DNA of 64,000 nt from Bacteroidales bacterium (lineage in GTDB: Bacteria > Bacteroidota > Bacteroidia > Bacteroidales > UBA1715), in the NCBI GenBank assembly GCA_024402335.1, contig JAKSTZ010000013.1, positions 1 through 64,000 on the forward strand, written 5' to 3'. The notes below the pieces were generated by a model that worked only from the letters and a program-made list of their open reading frames with translations, made no database searches and was not told the DNA's origin. Positions within the stretch are counted from its first letter, which is position 1, and the number at the start of each line of letters is the position of its first letter. Made by a program: the position numbers and the translations under genes. Below are positions 9,363-18,370 of this stretch, one piece after another.

Positions 9363-10277
9363 TTATTTTATTGTTTTACGAAGAATCTTTGCAAATTCCG
9401 TATTTGCTTTATGACCTGGAATTGTTGCTATAATATGTCCTTTAATAGGTTTTCCAACCAACCATAGGTCACCAATTAGGTCTAGTAATTTGTGGCGGGC
9501 TGGTTCATTCTCAAATGAAAGTTCTGTATTGTTTAGAACGCCCTCTTTTTCTATATTTATTTCTTTCCCAGGGAAAAGTTGTGACATTCTTGCTATTTCT
9601 TCAGGAGTAACTTTTCTGTCAACAAATACAATTGCATTGTCAAGGTCACCGCCTTTAATAAGATTTGCTGCAAGCATCATTTCTATTTCGCGGAAGAAGC
9701 AAAATGTTTTGCAACAAGCTATTTCAGAACCAAATTCACTCAAATCTTTTAAACTTGCAAATTGATTGCGAAGCATGAATGAATTGTAGCTAATATGAAC
9801 ATCTAAACGGAATGTTTCGCATGGATATGCGATAATTTCAACCCCACGTTCAGGTTCTGTATAAACAGTTCTCTCTGTAATCTCAAGATATTCAAGTTCT
9901 GCATCTTGTTCGGTTGTGCCGACTTGTTCTATTGCATCATAGAATGGTTTTGCGCTTCCGTTTAGAATAGGAACTTCAGGACCATCTACTTCGATAAGTG
10001 CATTATTTACGTGTAATGCGTGAAGAGATGCCATTAAGTGTTCTATTGTGCTGACAAAAATCTCTTTTGATAACCCAATAACAGTACCACGAGATGTGTC
10101 GACTACATATTCAGGGTTAGCAGGAATTATAGGAGTATTTTCTAAATCTATACGTTTAAAGCGAATGCCTGTATTAGGCTCTGCTGGGAATACAGTAGTA
10201 GTTGTAATTTTGCCGGTATGTAAACCTTTTCCTGTAAAGGAAACAGACTTTGCAATCGTGCGTTGTTTCTCAGACAT
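9363..10277 (-). CDS. lpxC: UDP-3-O-acyl-N-acetylglucosamine deacetylase, without fused FabZ
   Basis: The product is 304 residues from MSEKQRTIAKSVSF. Motifs: GKGLHTG at the start, the zinc-binding His in TIEHLMASLHAL, and HKLLDLIGDL with the second His and the Asp ligand. It performs the committed, zinc-dependent step of lipid A synthesis. The start is ATG 10277 because a TATTTTTG box at 10304-10297 lies directly upstream; the longer open frame to 10325 would begin before that promoter. In Bacteroides and Porphyromonas this protein is a ~460-residue LpxC-FabZ fusion. Here it stops after FAKILRKTIK and lpxA begins 11 bases later, so no dehydratase domain or frameshifted remnant fits. Confidence 0.96.
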   Translation of the reverse strand: MSEKQRTIAKSVSFTGKGLHTGKITTTTVFPAEPNTGIRFKRIDLENTPIIPANPEYVVDTSRGTVIGLSKEIFVSTIEHLMASLHALHVNNALIEVDGPEVPILNGSAKPFYDAIEQVGTTEQDAELEYLEITERTVYTEPERGVEIIAYPCETFRLDVHISYNSFMLRNQFASLKDLSEFGSEIACCKTFCFFREIEMMLAANLIKGGDLDNAIVFVDRKVTPEEIARMSQLFPGKEINIEKEGVLNNTELSFENEPARHKLLDLIGDLWLVGKPIKGHIIATIPGHKANTEFAKILRKTIK

Positions 10278-10296
10278 AATATTTGTTTTAACTACG

Positions 10297-10326
10297 CAAA
10301 AATACGTATTTTCTTTGTAAAACAAA
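10297..10326 (-). promoter_or_regulatory. Promoter of lpxC-lpxA-apbE
   Basis: On the minus strand TATTTTTG (10304-10297) matches the Bacteroidota -7 box TAnnTTTG, with TTTG 18 bases further upstream (10326-10323) as the -33 element. The lpxC ATG lies about 20 bases downstream. Confidence 0.75.
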
Positions 10327-10352
10327 ATGGAGTTAAAATAGAATTAGTATTA

Positions 10353-10384
10353 TTGCAAAAAACTGTCATGAAGAATTAGTTTTG
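10353..10384 (+). promoter_or_regulatory. Promoter of the glycosyltransferase gene
   Basis: TTG (10353-10355) and TAGTTTTG (10377-10384) are 21 bases apart, matching the Bacteroidota -33/-7 pattern. The GTG start follows about 57 bases after the -7 box. Confidence 0.6.
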
Positions 10385-10441
10385 TGGGATAGGATAAGTT
10401 GTTTTTGATTACGTATTTAGAAAAAAGAAAATCTGTCTTAG

Positions 10442-11608
10442 GTGAAAAAAGTTTTGTTTTTTTCGGCATGGTATCCACATCGTTATGATTCGATGTCGGG
10501 TTTGTTTGTGCGTAAACATGCTGAGGCTGTTTCTAAATATGTAGATGTTTGCGTGCTTTTTCTGTATGCAGATAAATCAGTGGATGATTTTGAAGTTAAA
10601 ACTAAAAAAACGGGGGCTGTTACGGAAGTGTATGTGTATTTTCCTTTCTTCGATTGCCCTGTAATTCGAAAATTTTTAAAGAGTGTTAATTATTTCCGTG
10701 CGTTTCTAAAAGGTTACAAAGTTGTTGTTGAAATTTTTGGAAAGCCTACTATAACTCATGCCAATGTGTTAACTCGCTCAGGATTTTTGTCATATTTTTT
10801 ATTTAAAACAAGAAATATTCCTTATGTAATAACAGAACATTGGTCAAGATATTTTTCGGAGAGACATTCCTATAATGGCTGGTTTAGGAAGAAAATAACA
10901 GAAATTGTTGTAAAAAATGCCGGTTGTGTTATGCCTGTTTCTTCTGCGTTGGAAACGGCGATGAAAAATTGTAACCTATGCAATGAAAATTATCATGTGG
11001 TTGAAAATGTTGTTGATGATTTCTTTTTTGCTAAAGAGGTGAAAAAAAATCGTCCTCGCAAACGTTTAATTCACGTTTCCTGTTTTGATGATAGTGTAAA
11101 AAATATTTCGGGGATTATACGAACAATAGAAAGATTATCAAAAGTAAGAACAGATTTTGAATTGTTCATTATTGGAATAGGACCAGACTATGAAAGAATA
11201 GTTGCAGAGACAAAAGAAAAACAATTATATGGCTCAACAGTTGTTTTTCTTGGTGAACAAACTCCAATGCAAGTTGCAACTTGGATGAAACAAAGTGATT
11301 TTTTTGTGATGTTTTCTACTTTTGAGACAGGTCCAGTTGTTATCTCTGAATCTTTAGCTTGTGGTTTACCTGTAGTTGCAACATCTGTTGGTGCTATACC
11401 TCAGATTATTACACCTGAAAATGGTGTTGTTGTACCTGTAGGAAACGAGTCTTGTCTGTATAATGCTATAGATTGGATGTTGGACAATTTTCAGAATTAT
11501 GATGAAAATGTAATTCGTGAAATTGCTAAAAAATATTCGTTTGATAAGGTAGGAAAACAAATGTTTTCTATTTATGAACAAGTGTGGCAGTCAATATTGA
11601 CGGCTTGA
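10442..11608 (+). CDS. Glycosyltransferase family 4 protein
   Basis: The product is 388 residues, starting at GTG 10442 (KKVLFFSAWYP). The N-terminal Rossmann half carries SGLFVRKHAEAV and HANVLTRSGFLSYFL. The C-terminal half carries the nucleotide-sugar site of GT4 enzymes: LIHVSCF, ELFIIGIGPDYERI and the EX7E-type signature in ETGPVVISESLACGLPVVA. No signal peptide is seen, so it should act at the cytosolic face of the membrane in polysaccharide or glycolipid assembly. Its last 18 bases overlap the end of the convergent flippase gene, which supports a shared surface-glycan role. The sugar transferred cannot be told from sequence alone. Confidence 0.92.
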   Translation: MKKVLFFSAWYPHRYDSMSGLFVRKHAEAVSKYVDVCVLFLYADKSVDDFEVKTKKTGAVTEVYVYFPFFDCPVIRKFLKSVNYFRAFLKGYKVVVEIFGKPTITHANVLTRSGFLSYFLFKTRNIPYVITEHWSRYFSERHSYNGWFRKKITEIVVKNAGCVMPVSSALETAMKNCNLCNENYHVVENVVDDFFFAKEVKKNRPRKRLIHVSCFDDSVKNISGIIRTIERLSKVRTDFELFIIGIGPDYERIVAETKEKQLYGSTVVFLGEQTPMQVATWMKQSDFFVMFSTFETGPVVISESLACGLPVVATSVGAIPQIITPENGVVVPVGNESCLYNAIDWMLDNFQNYDENVIREIAKKYSFDKVGKQMFSIYEQVWQSILTA

Positions 11609-12874
11609 TTCGTAATTGTGAATCAATTTGCGGAACCAGAACAACTGGATTGTAATGATAGCAAAACTAAAGATGCTATATAGAAAAATAGTAAATAAGA
11701 AATTGTTACTAAAGATACCGATTAAAAGAGCTATAAGTCTTGCGGCAAAAAGTGCGACTTCAAAGAACAATCCGATTTTTTGTTTTTGAAATATGTCGGG
11801 AAGGTAGGAGATTGGACCAGCAAGTACAGAAACCAACAACCATATCATCATGGCATTAATGTATATACCTATTTGTGCCCATTTGTTTCCCAAAAGAATG
11901 CTGCAAATATCAGAGGAAAAACAAAAAATAATTATGGATAAAGGAAGGAAAATGCAGACTGAATTTTTTATGAACTGTGAGTGGAAATCTCTAATACTTT
12001 CTCTATTCTGAACTAATTTGCTCGTCTTTTGGTAGAATACTTGGTAAATTGAATTTGAAATAATATTTATAGGTCTAAAACCGAGAGTTAAAGCAAGGCC
12101 TAAAAATCCAATTTCTGTAAGACCGAAGAAAGGTGTCAATAAGAGTATGGGTAAATTTCCACTAAGATAGTTTAGTAATGCTCTTGGTAGGGAGTATTTT
12201 GGAAAGTTCGCATATTCTTTTGATACAATCTGTATGTTAGTTTTTTGTATAGGAAAAAGTCGTAGTTTTTCTCGTTTAAATAGTCTAAAACATAAAGTGG
12301 TTAGTGCAATAAAAGGAGAAAGTATTGCAGAGAAAATAAGCCCGCCATTGAGTAGTCCTGCATATCCAAATCCGCATTTTGCACCTGCATTTGCGATGCT
12401 TTGTGTACATTGATATAGACAAATGTCATTGTAAAATTTGTTGCGTGTACACCAATAGTTTAATAAGTTCCATAGAGATGATAAAAAAACAAAAATAGGT
12501 ATCGCCCAATACCATTGTGCCAGACTTGGTGTTTTAAAGATTTGTGATATGTATTGGGCGAAAGGTATTGTGCCGCAAACGATAATTGTTGTGACCAGTG
12601 TGGTTGCTATGCCAAGTTGTAAGCAAGCAATGGCTTTGTTATCTTCTTTTGGTAGTACGATTGAATATTGCAGCTCTGCAGTTGCAATAATGGAAAGTAC
12701 GCCCGCTATGCTTAGAAAAAGATTTATTAGTCCGAAATCTTCAGGTGTGTAGAGGCGGGTTATAATCGGATAAACTAATAAACCGATTATTTGGGTGATA
12801 ATATTGGCAGAAAGTAATTTTGCAGAATTAACTGCAACTTCACTTTGAAGTTTTGTGATGACTTTCTGCCACAT
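11591..12874 (-). CDS. Polysaccharide/O-antigen flippase (Wzx-like, MOP superfamily)
   Basis: The product is 427 residues of mostly hydrophobic helices, about 12 membrane segments. The N-terminal pattern (NIITQIIGLLVYPIITRLYTP, then EDFGLINLFLSIAG) is typical of the polysaccharide-biosynthesis exporters that flip undecaprenyl-linked glycans across the inner membrane. It follows trhP by 5 bases and is the last gene of the minus-strand unit kdsD-trhP-flippase. The neighbouring kdsD and the convergent glycosyltransferase fit lipopolysaccharide or capsule assembly. The substrate glycan is unknown. Confidence 0.9.
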   Translation of the reverse strand: MWQKVITKLQSEVAVNSAKLLSANIITQIIGLLVYPIITRLYTPEDFGLINLFLSIAGVLSIIATAELQYSIVLPKEDNKAIACLQLGIATTLVTTIIVCGTIPFAQYISQIFKTPSLAQWYWAIPIFVFLSSLWNLLNYWCTRNKFYNDICLYQCTQSIANAGAKCGFGYAGLLNGGLIFSAILSPFIALTTLCFRLFKREKLRLFPIQKTNIQIVSKEYANFPKYSLPRALLNYLSGNLPILLLTPFFGLTEIGFLGLALTLGFRPINIISNSIYQVFYQKTSKLVQNRESIRDFHSQFIKNSVCIFLPLSIIIFCFSSDICSILLGNKWAQIGIYINAMMIWLLVSVLAGPISYLPDIFQKQKIGLFFEVALFAARLIALLIGIFSNNFLFTIFLYSIFSFAIITIQLFWFRKLIHNYESSRQY

Positions 12875-12879
12875 ACATG

Positions 12880-14139
12880 CTATTTGTTTGAGTCTATCAC
12901 TTTGAATAATTTGTCTCCACGTCGGATACGTTCTTCTACACGAATAGAGAAACTTTCGCCTTTGACTGTTTGTTGAACTGTTTTTAAATCAACGCGTATA
13001 TCATCGGCTGTCATTTCTACGACGCCTGTTGTTGGTCCGGTAATAAGAATTTCATCGCCTTGGTTTAGTTCACCTGATTGCATAAGGAATTCTGCAACAT
13101 TAAGGTTGGAAAAATAATTTGTGCATTTTCCAATAGCAACTTTTGTCTTTGTGGCGCTACTTCCATAATGTGAACTCCATTCTCCTAATCGTTGACCTAA
13201 ATAGTAGCCGTTCCAAAATCCGCGATTGAAAACGCGTGAAAGATGTTCTTTCCAATGTGCTACTTTTTCTTCCTTGTTGTCGGTGTATGTTCCATTTACA
13301 ACTTCAGTTACGGCTTCGTTGTAGCATTGAACAACTGTTTTTACATATTCCGCACTTCTCGCTCGTCCTTCTATTTTCATGACACGTACACCTGCTTCTA
13401 TTAGTTCATCAAGGAATCCGATAGTACAAAGGTCTTTAGGCGACATGATGTATTCATTGTCTATTTCAAGCTCGTTACCTGTTTCTTTTTCTGTAACAAT
13501 GTATGCTTTTCTGCAAGTTTGAAGGCATGCTCCTTTGTTTGCCGAATAGTTTCGTTCGTGTAAACTAAGGTAGCATTTCCCTGAAATCGCTTGGCAGAGA
13601 GCACCGTGGCAAAACATTTCTAATTTTATTAGGTTGCCCGATGGACCACAAATGTGCTCGTTTTGTATTGCGTCGTAGATTTCGCGTACTTGCATAAGAT
13701 TCAATTCTCGGGCAAGTACTACCACATCCGCATATTGCGAGAAGAATCGTACCGCTTGTGTGTTTGAAATATTTAATTGCGTAGAGATATGTACTTCGAC
13801 ACCATATTCTTTGGCACATTGAATAGCTGCTATGTCGCAGGCGATTATGGCTGAAACACCGTAATCTTTTGCTGCTTTCATAACTTTATGCAATGTTTCC
13901 ATATCTTTATCATAAATAATAGTGTTTACTGTTAAATATGATTTGATATTATGCTCGTTGCATATTTTTACAATGTTCGCTAAATCTTGCGTGGTAAAGT
14001 TGTTTGAAGAACGGGCACGCATGTTAAGCATTTCTATACCAAAATATACAGAATTTGCTCCAGCTTGTATGGCCGCCATTAGCGATTCATACGAACCGAC
14101 AGGTGCCATTATTTCTATATCGCTACGTTGTATTTTCAT
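12880..14139 (-). CDS. trhP: U32-family protein, tRNA 5-hydroxyuridine synthesis (TrhP/YegQ-like)
   Basis: The product is 419 residues. Residues ~8-30 have EIMAPVGSYESLMAAIQAG, and the U32 signature EMFCHGALCQAISGKCYLS is intact, followed by CLQTCRKAY, so four conserved cysteines for an iron-sulfur cluster are plausible. Although the family is called a peptidase, its E. coli members YegQ (TrhP) and RlhA act in prephenate-dependent RNA hydroxylation; the length and C-terminal beta domain fit the TrhP type better than the longer RlhA. It lies between kdsD and the flippase with tight spacing, probably one transcript. The TrhP sub-family call is an inference. Confidence 0.88.
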   Translation of the reverse strand: MKIQRSDIEIMAPVGSYESLMAAIQAGANSVYFGIEMLNMRARSSNNFTTQDLANIVKICNEHNIKSYLTVNTIIYDKDMETLHKVMKAAKDYGVSAIIACDIAAIQCAKEYGVEVHISTQLNISNTQAVRFFSQYADVVVLARELNLMQVREIYDAIQNEHICGPSGNLIKLEMFCHGALCQAISGKCYLSLHERNYSANKGACLQTCRKAYIVTEKETGNELEIDNEYIMSPKDLCTIGFLDELIEAGVRVMKIEGRARSAEYVKTVVQCYNEAVTEVVNGTYTDNKEEKVAHWKEHLSRVFNRGFWNGYYLGQRLGEWSSHYGSSATKTKVAIGKCTNYFSNLNVAEFLMQSGELNQGDEILITGPTTGVVEMTADDIRVDLKTVQQTVKGESFSIRVEERIRRGDKLFKVIDSNK

Positions 14140-14150
14140 AGGTCGTTATG

Positions 14151-15119
14151 TTAAACTATGCCTTCTTTTAGTAGATCATGTAAGTGAATCAATCCGAGAT
14201 ATTTATTACCATCAGTGACGACTAATTGGGTGATGCTGTTTTTTTCCATTTGTTCGAATGCCTTAATGGCTAATTCATTACGACTGATAGTTTTAGGATT
14301 TACAGACATGATATCTTCTGCTTTTTTGTCGTTGATGTTTGTGCTTTTTTCAAGCATTCTTCGAAGGTCACCGTCGGTTATGATACCTAAAAGTTGGTTG
14401 TCTTTGTCGGTAACAGCTGTTGCCCCAAGTCTTTTCGATGAAATTTCGATAATAACTTCGGAAATCGGTTGGTTTGGATAAACTTTAGGAGCATTGTCTG
14501 CTACAAAAATGTCGTCAACATGCATATACATACGTTTCCCTAAAGCTCCTCCTGGATGGTATTTTGCAAAATCTTGCGGACTGAATTTTCGTTGTTCCAA
14601 TAAGCACATTGCTAATGTGTCGCCCATCACTAATTGTGCTGTAGTGCTATTAGTAGGAGCAAGATTGTTAATGTCAGCTTCTCTGTCAACGTGTGCATAT
14701 AGAATGTAATCGGAGTGTTCGGCAAGATAAGAATTCTTATCCGAAACCATAGCTATAAGTTTGTTGCCTCCACGTTTAAGTAAAGGTATAAGAACTTTTA
14801 TTTCAGGAGTGTTACCACTTTTTGAGATACATAATATAATGTCATCTTTTTGTATCATTCCAAGGTCGCCATGTATGGCTTCGGCCGCATGCATAAATAA
14901 AGCAGGCGTTCCTGTTGAGTTCATAGTGGCAACAATTTTTGTTGCAATTATTGCACTTTTCCCAATGCCGGTCACCACAAGTCGCCCTTTTGTTGTTAGA
15001 ATTTCCTTAACAATGGTAGCGAATGTGTCGTCAAGGTACCTCGAAAGGTTACTGATTGATTGTGATTCCTCGAGAATAATGCGTTTCGCATTTTCGATAA
15101 TTGTGGAATTGTTATTCAC
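14151..15119 (-). CDS. kdsD: D-arabinose 5-phosphate isomerase (SIS + two CBS domains)
   Basis: The product is 322 residues from GTG 15119. The SIS domain carries VVTGIGKSAIIATKIVATMNSTGTP, CISKSGNTPEIK and KYHPGGALGKR, and two CBS domains follow (residues ~195-320). It converts ribulose 5-phosphate to arabinose 5-phosphate for Kdo synthesis. The frame is open to a TTG at 15173, but that codon lies inside the -7 box TACATTTG (15178-15171), so it cannot start on this transcript; GTG 15119 aligns with the usual family N terminus. It heads the unit kdsD-trhP-flippase and supplies Kdo for lipopolysaccharide. Confidence 0.94.
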   Translation of the reverse strand: MNNNSTIIENAKRIILEESQSISNLSRYLDDTFATIVKEILTTKGRLVVTGIGKSAIIATKIVATMNSTGTPALFMHAAEAIHGDLGMIQKDDIILCISKSGNTPEIKVLIPLLKRGGNKLIAMVSDKNSYLAEHSDYILYAHVDREADINNLAPTNSTTAQLVMGDTLAMCLLEQRKFSPQDFAKYHPGGALGKRMYMHVDDIFVADNAPKVYPNQPISEVIIEISSKRLGATAVTDKDNQLLGIITDGDLRRMLEKSTNINDKKAEDIMSVNPKTISRNELAIKAFEQMEKNSITQLVVTDGNKYLGLIHLHDLLKEGIV

Positions 15120-15170
15120 TATAGTATATTTTTTTTGGTAGTTATAAATAAATATATTACTTTCACTATG

Positions 15171-15178
15171 CAAATGTA
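15171..15178 (-). promoter_or_regulatory. -7 box of the kdsD unit
   Basis: TACATTTG on the minus strand matches TAnnTTTG exactly. A TTTG lies 23 bases upstream, slightly further than usual. The box decides the kdsD start codon. Confidence 0.6.
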
Positions 15179-15234
15179 TCCAATAATCTGTTAGTTGGTA
15201 GCAAAAAGAAGATAAATTGAAAATTACGGCATGT

Positions 15235-17418
15235 ATGGCTAAGATTGACGAGAAAGAATTAGAGATTTGTTTAAAGGAAAAATTTGGATTTGATTCGTTT
15301 AAAGGAAATCAAAAAGAAGTTATCGAAAGTCTAATTTCAGGGAATGACACATTTGTGTTGATGCCGACAGGTGGTGGTAAGTCGTTGTGCTATCAGCTTC
15401 CAGCTATGTTGTTGGATGGAACGGCTATCATTATTTCTCCGCTTATTGCATTAATGAAGAATCAGGTTGATTCCATGCGCGGATTTAGCACAGATGATCG
15501 TATAGCTCATTTCTTGAATTCTTCGTTGAGTCGTTCTGAAATTACGAAAGTGAAAGAAGATGTTCGTAATGGTATTACAAAAATGCTTTATGTTGCTCCA
15601 GAATCTTTGACGAAAGAAGAAAGCGTTGAATTTTTCCGTAGCATAAAAATATCTTTTTTTGCAATAGACGAAGCGCATTGTATTTCTGAATGGGGACATG
15701 ATTTCCGTCCGGAATATCGTAGAATTCGCCCTATAGTGGAATCTATCGGACGTGCGCCAATTATCGCATTGACAGCAACGGCTACTCCAAAGGTTCAACA
15801 TGATATTCAAAAGAATTTGGGGATGCTTGATGCTAAAGTATTCAAATCATCTTTCCGTCGTAAAAATTTATATTATGAGATTCGTCCACAGGTAAATGCA
15901 ACGAAGCAGATTATTCGTTTTATTCGTGAAAATCCTGGAAAATCAGGCATAATATATTGTTTGAGTAGAAAAAAGGTTGAAGAACTTGCCGATACATTGA
16001 TAGTAAATGGAATAAAGGCATTACCATATCATGCAGGATTGGATGCAGCGACTCGATCCAAAAATCAGGACATGTTCTTGAAAGAGGACGTTGATGTGAT
16101 TGTTGCCACTATTGCATTTGGTATGGGTATAGACAAACCGGATGTTCGTTTTGTTATACATTATAATATACCAAAATCTTTAGAGGGATATTATCAAGAA
16201 ACGGGCCGTGCCGGTCGTGATGGTGGTGAAGGTAAGTGTATTGCTTTCTATAGTTATAAGGATATTGTTCGTCTGGAAAAATTTATGGAAGGCAAGCCGG
16301 TTGCTGAACAAGAAATTGGTAAACAATTGTTATTGGAGACGTCTTCGTATGCGGAATCAAGTTTGTGTCGTGTACGCGTGTTGTTGAATTATTTCGGTGA
16401 AGAAATGACGGAAAACTGTTGTAACTGCGACAACTGTTTACATCCAAAACCACAAATTGAGGTAATGAACGATGCGTTGAAAGTTTTGAAGACGATACTT
16501 GCTGTTAAGGAACGATTTAAACAAGGACATATTGTCGAAATTCTTATAGGTAGGGAATCTTCAGAGATAAAAACATATAGACATAATGATCTTGATGAAT
16601 TTGGTTGGGGAGACGATCATGATGAAAAGTATTGGAGTGCAATTATTCGTCAGTTGTTGATGTTCCGATATCTTGATAAAGAAATTGAAAATTATGGCTT
16701 GCTGAAATTGACAGATGAAGGCCGTGACTTTATGAAACGTCCACATTCGTTTATGATTACAGAGGATCATGATTATGAACAGACAGAATCTGATAGCGAT
16801 GCCCCTTCTGCTGGCGGTGCATTAGATACAGAATTAGTAGCAATGCTTATGGAAGAACGTAAGCGTATTGCGAAAAAGAACAATGTTCCTCCATATGTGG
16901 TATTCCAAGAAGTGTCAATAAATGAAATGGCCACTCAATATCCTATCACGTTGCAGGAATTGAAAAATATTTCTGGCGTGGGCGAAGGTAAGGCTTTAAA
17001 ATATGGAGCAACGTTTGTTGATTTGATAGCACGATATGTTGAAGAAAATGAGATTGATCGTCCGCAAGATATGGTCGTAAAATCCATTGTGAAAGAATCG
17101 AGTGCTAAAGTTCAGATTATAACTAATACAGATAAACGTTTGTCTCTTGATATAGTGGCAAGTGCGTTGAATATTACGCTTACAGAATTGTTGATAGAAA
17201 TAGAAAGCATTGTAAACTCGGGAACAAAAATTAATATAGATTATTATATTAAAGAAGTTCTTGAAGAAGATGCAGTTGATGAATTGTATGATTACTTCTG
17301 TAATGAGGATTCTGAATCTATTCAGCCTGCTTTAGACGAATGGTGTGAAGATGGAACATATACCGAAGACGAAGTTCGTATGGTTCGAATTAAATTTCTA
17401 TCGGAAAAAGCTAATTAA
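15235..17418 (+). CDS. recQ: ATP-dependent DNA helicase RecQ
   Basis: The product is 727 residues from ATG 15235 (MAKIDEKELE); the longer frame to a TTG at 15217 adds six residues without family support. Helicase motifs in order: FKGNQKEVI (motif 0), MPTGGGKSLCYQLPA (Walker A), FFAIDEAHCISEWGHDFRPEY (DEAH and RecQ loop), ALTATATPK, GIIYCLSRKK and YYQETGRAGRDG. Zinc-binding cysteines CCNCDNC follow, then a winged-helix RQC domain and an HRDC domain (~residues 540-620, LKNISGVGEGKALKYG). About 110 residues follow HRDC, with a second helical domain found in Bacteroidota RecQ. It works in recombination and fork repair. Confidence 0.97.
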   Translation: MAKIDEKELEICLKEKFGFDSFKGNQKEVIESLISGNDTFVLMPTGGGKSLCYQLPAMLLDGTAIIISPLIALMKNQVDSMRGFSTDDRIAHFLNSSLSRSEITKVKEDVRNGITKMLYVAPESLTKEESVEFFRSIKISFFAIDEAHCISEWGHDFRPEYRRIRPIVESIGRAPIIALTATATPKVQHDIQKNLGMLDAKVFKSSFRRKNLYYEIRPQVNATKQIIRFIRENPGKSGIIYCLSRKKVEELADTLIVNGIKALPYHAGLDAATRSKNQDMFLKEDVDVIVATIAFGMGIDKPDVRFVIHYNIPKSLEGYYQETGRAGRDGGEGKCIAFYSYKDIVRLEKFMEGKPVAEQEIGKQLLLETSSYAESSLCRVRVLLNYFGEEMTENCCNCDNCLHPKPQIEVMNDALKVLKTILAVKERFKQGHIVEILIGRESSEIKTYRHNDLDEFGWGDDHDEKYWSAIIRQLLMFRYLDKEIENYGLLKLTDEGRDFMKRPHSFMITEDHDYEQTESDSDAPSAGGALDTELVAMLMEERKRIAKKNNVPPYVVFQEVSINEMATQYPITLQELKNISGVGEGKALKYGATFVDLIARYVEENEIDRPQDMVVKSIVKESSAKVQIITNTDKRLSLDIVASALNITLTELLIEIESIVNSGTKINIDYYIKEVLEEDAVDELYDYFCNEDSESIQPALDEWCEDGTYTEDEVRMVRIKFLSEKAN

Positions 17419-17430
17419 TAGCAACTTTAT

Positions 17431-17462
17431 AAGCTTTTAAGCTTTTAAGCTTTTAAGCTTTA
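17431..17462 (+). repeat. Four tandem copies of AAGCTTTT
   Basis: Just after the recQ stop the 8-base unit AAGCTTTT is repeated about 3.9 times without error. The unit contains the palindrome AAGCTT, so the array can fold. It lies in non-coding DNA and does not cross an open frame. The rest of the gap up to 17671 holds only a weak hairpin (17473-17491, CCCATA/TATGGG) and AT-rich DNA. Confidence 0.9.
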
Positions 17463-17671
17463 TTGTATTGATATCCCATATTTTTTCTATGGGAAAGAGG
17501 ATTTTGTCTCGTTATATTTAGTCATAAGTGCAATTTGATTTAAAATTGTAAGAGAAATACGCAAATGGTATTATGGAATATACGTAAATTTTGTTGTTTT
17601 TATAACAAAATGATAGTAAAATATTGTTTTTACAAAAAAAAATAACGTTATTTGCTAAAAAAGATACGAAT

Positions 17672-17866
17672 ATGAAAGAGACGGATATCAATAAAATCAA
17701 AGCGGATATTGAAAAATACGAACACGAAGTGGAATCGTTAGAAAAATTAAAAACATGTTCTGATGTAGGAAACTTGGCAGAAAAGTATATAGATAAGCAT
17801 ATACAAGTATTAAAGAAGCATGTGTTTGACTTGCATACTCGTATAGATTACTTGGAAAGAGACTAA
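17672..17866 (+). CDS. Small coiled-coil protein, unknown function
   Basis: The product is 64 residues from ATG 17672 (MKETDINKIKADIEKYEHE). The frame is open to 17624, but the upstream part is lysine-rich low-complexity sequence that looks like translated AT-rich DNA. The protein is almost entirely helical with heptads of Ile/Leu and a high content of Lys and Glu, and it ends RIDYLERD. There is no signal peptide or membrane segment. I do not recognise a family. It lies alone between recQ and HU. Confidence 0.65.
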   Translation: MKETDINKIKADIEKYEHEVESLEKLKTCSDVGNLAEKYIDKHIQVLKKHVFDLHTRIDYLERD

Positions 17867-17936
17867 TTTTTTGAGTAAAAAGTGAGAAAAAATTAGTTTT
17901 TAAGCGGGTTTAGGGTGAAAAAAACACCCAAAAGGC

Positions 17937-17966
17937 TTTGTTTCTCTCTAAAATGCTATATATTTG
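17937..17966 (+). promoter_or_regulatory. Promoter of the HU gene
   Basis: TTTG (17937-17940) and TATATTTG (17959-17966), 18 bases apart, match the Bacteroidota -33/-7 elements. The HU ATG follows 34 bases after the box. A hairpin GGGTG-A7-CACCC lies just upstream at 17913-17930, with no T-tract. Confidence 0.75.
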
Positions 17967-18000
17967 TGGAAGTGATTGTATAACTAATAAATAAAAAAAC

Positions 18001-18279
18001 ATGAACAAACAAGAATTAGTAGCTGCAATGGCAGCAGAAGCTGGATTGACAAAAGCAGATTCAGAAAAAGCACTTAATGCTTTAGTAAATGCAATTTCAG
18101 GTGCATTAAAAGGTGGTGATTCAGTTCAATTGATTGGTTTCGGTACTTTCAAAGTATCTGAAAGAGCTGCAAGAACTGGTATCAACCCTTCAACTAAAAA
18201 ACCTATTAAAATTGCAGCAAAGAAAGTTGCTCAATTTAAAGCTGGTAAAGCTCTTTCTGAAATCGTTAACAAAAAATAA
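18001..18279 (+). CDS. HU-family DNA-binding protein
   Basis: The product is 92 residues: MNKQELVAAMAAEAGLTKAD at the N terminus, the VQLIGFGTFKVSERAAR strand pair, and the DNA-binding arm with GINPSTKKPIKIAA. The length and the arm are those of HU rather than the longer Bacteroidota HU-like proteins. It dimerises and bends DNA as a nucleoid protein. The gene has a strong promoter match and its own strong terminator, and its codons are biased to a limited set (AAA, GCA, GAA), as expected for a highly expressed gene. Confidence 0.96.
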   Translation: MNKQELVAAMAAEAGLTKADSEKALNALVNAISGALKGGDSVQLIGFGTFKVSERAARTGINPSTKKPIKIAAKKVAQFKAGKALSEIVNKK

Positions 18280-18300
18280 TTATCCATTATTTTTTATTTA

Positions 18301-18327
18301 AAAAGGGTTCGTGAGAACCCTTTTTTT
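18301..18327 (+). terminator. Terminator of the HU gene
   Basis: A 10-bp stem AAAAGGGTTC (18301-18310) with GAACCCTTTT (18315-18324), GTGA loop and a T-tract through 18327. Confidence 0.92.
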
Positions 18328-18370
18328 ATTTATTTTGGTCTCATCGGTAAATGTTAGAATATCCTACAAT

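Noticed and set aside
12880..14139. U32 protein as a secreted collagenase-type peptidase
   Set aside because: No signal peptide, four conserved Cys for an iron-sulfur cluster, and characterised relatives act in tRNA/rRNA hydroxylation.
15120..15173. Longer KdsD start at TTG 15173
   Set aside because: The codon lies inside the -7 box, and the added residues (NYQKKYTIV) have no counterpart in the family.
17473..17491. Terminator hairpin after recQ
   Set aside because: The CCCATA/TATGGG stem has no T-tract after it; I do not call it a terminator.
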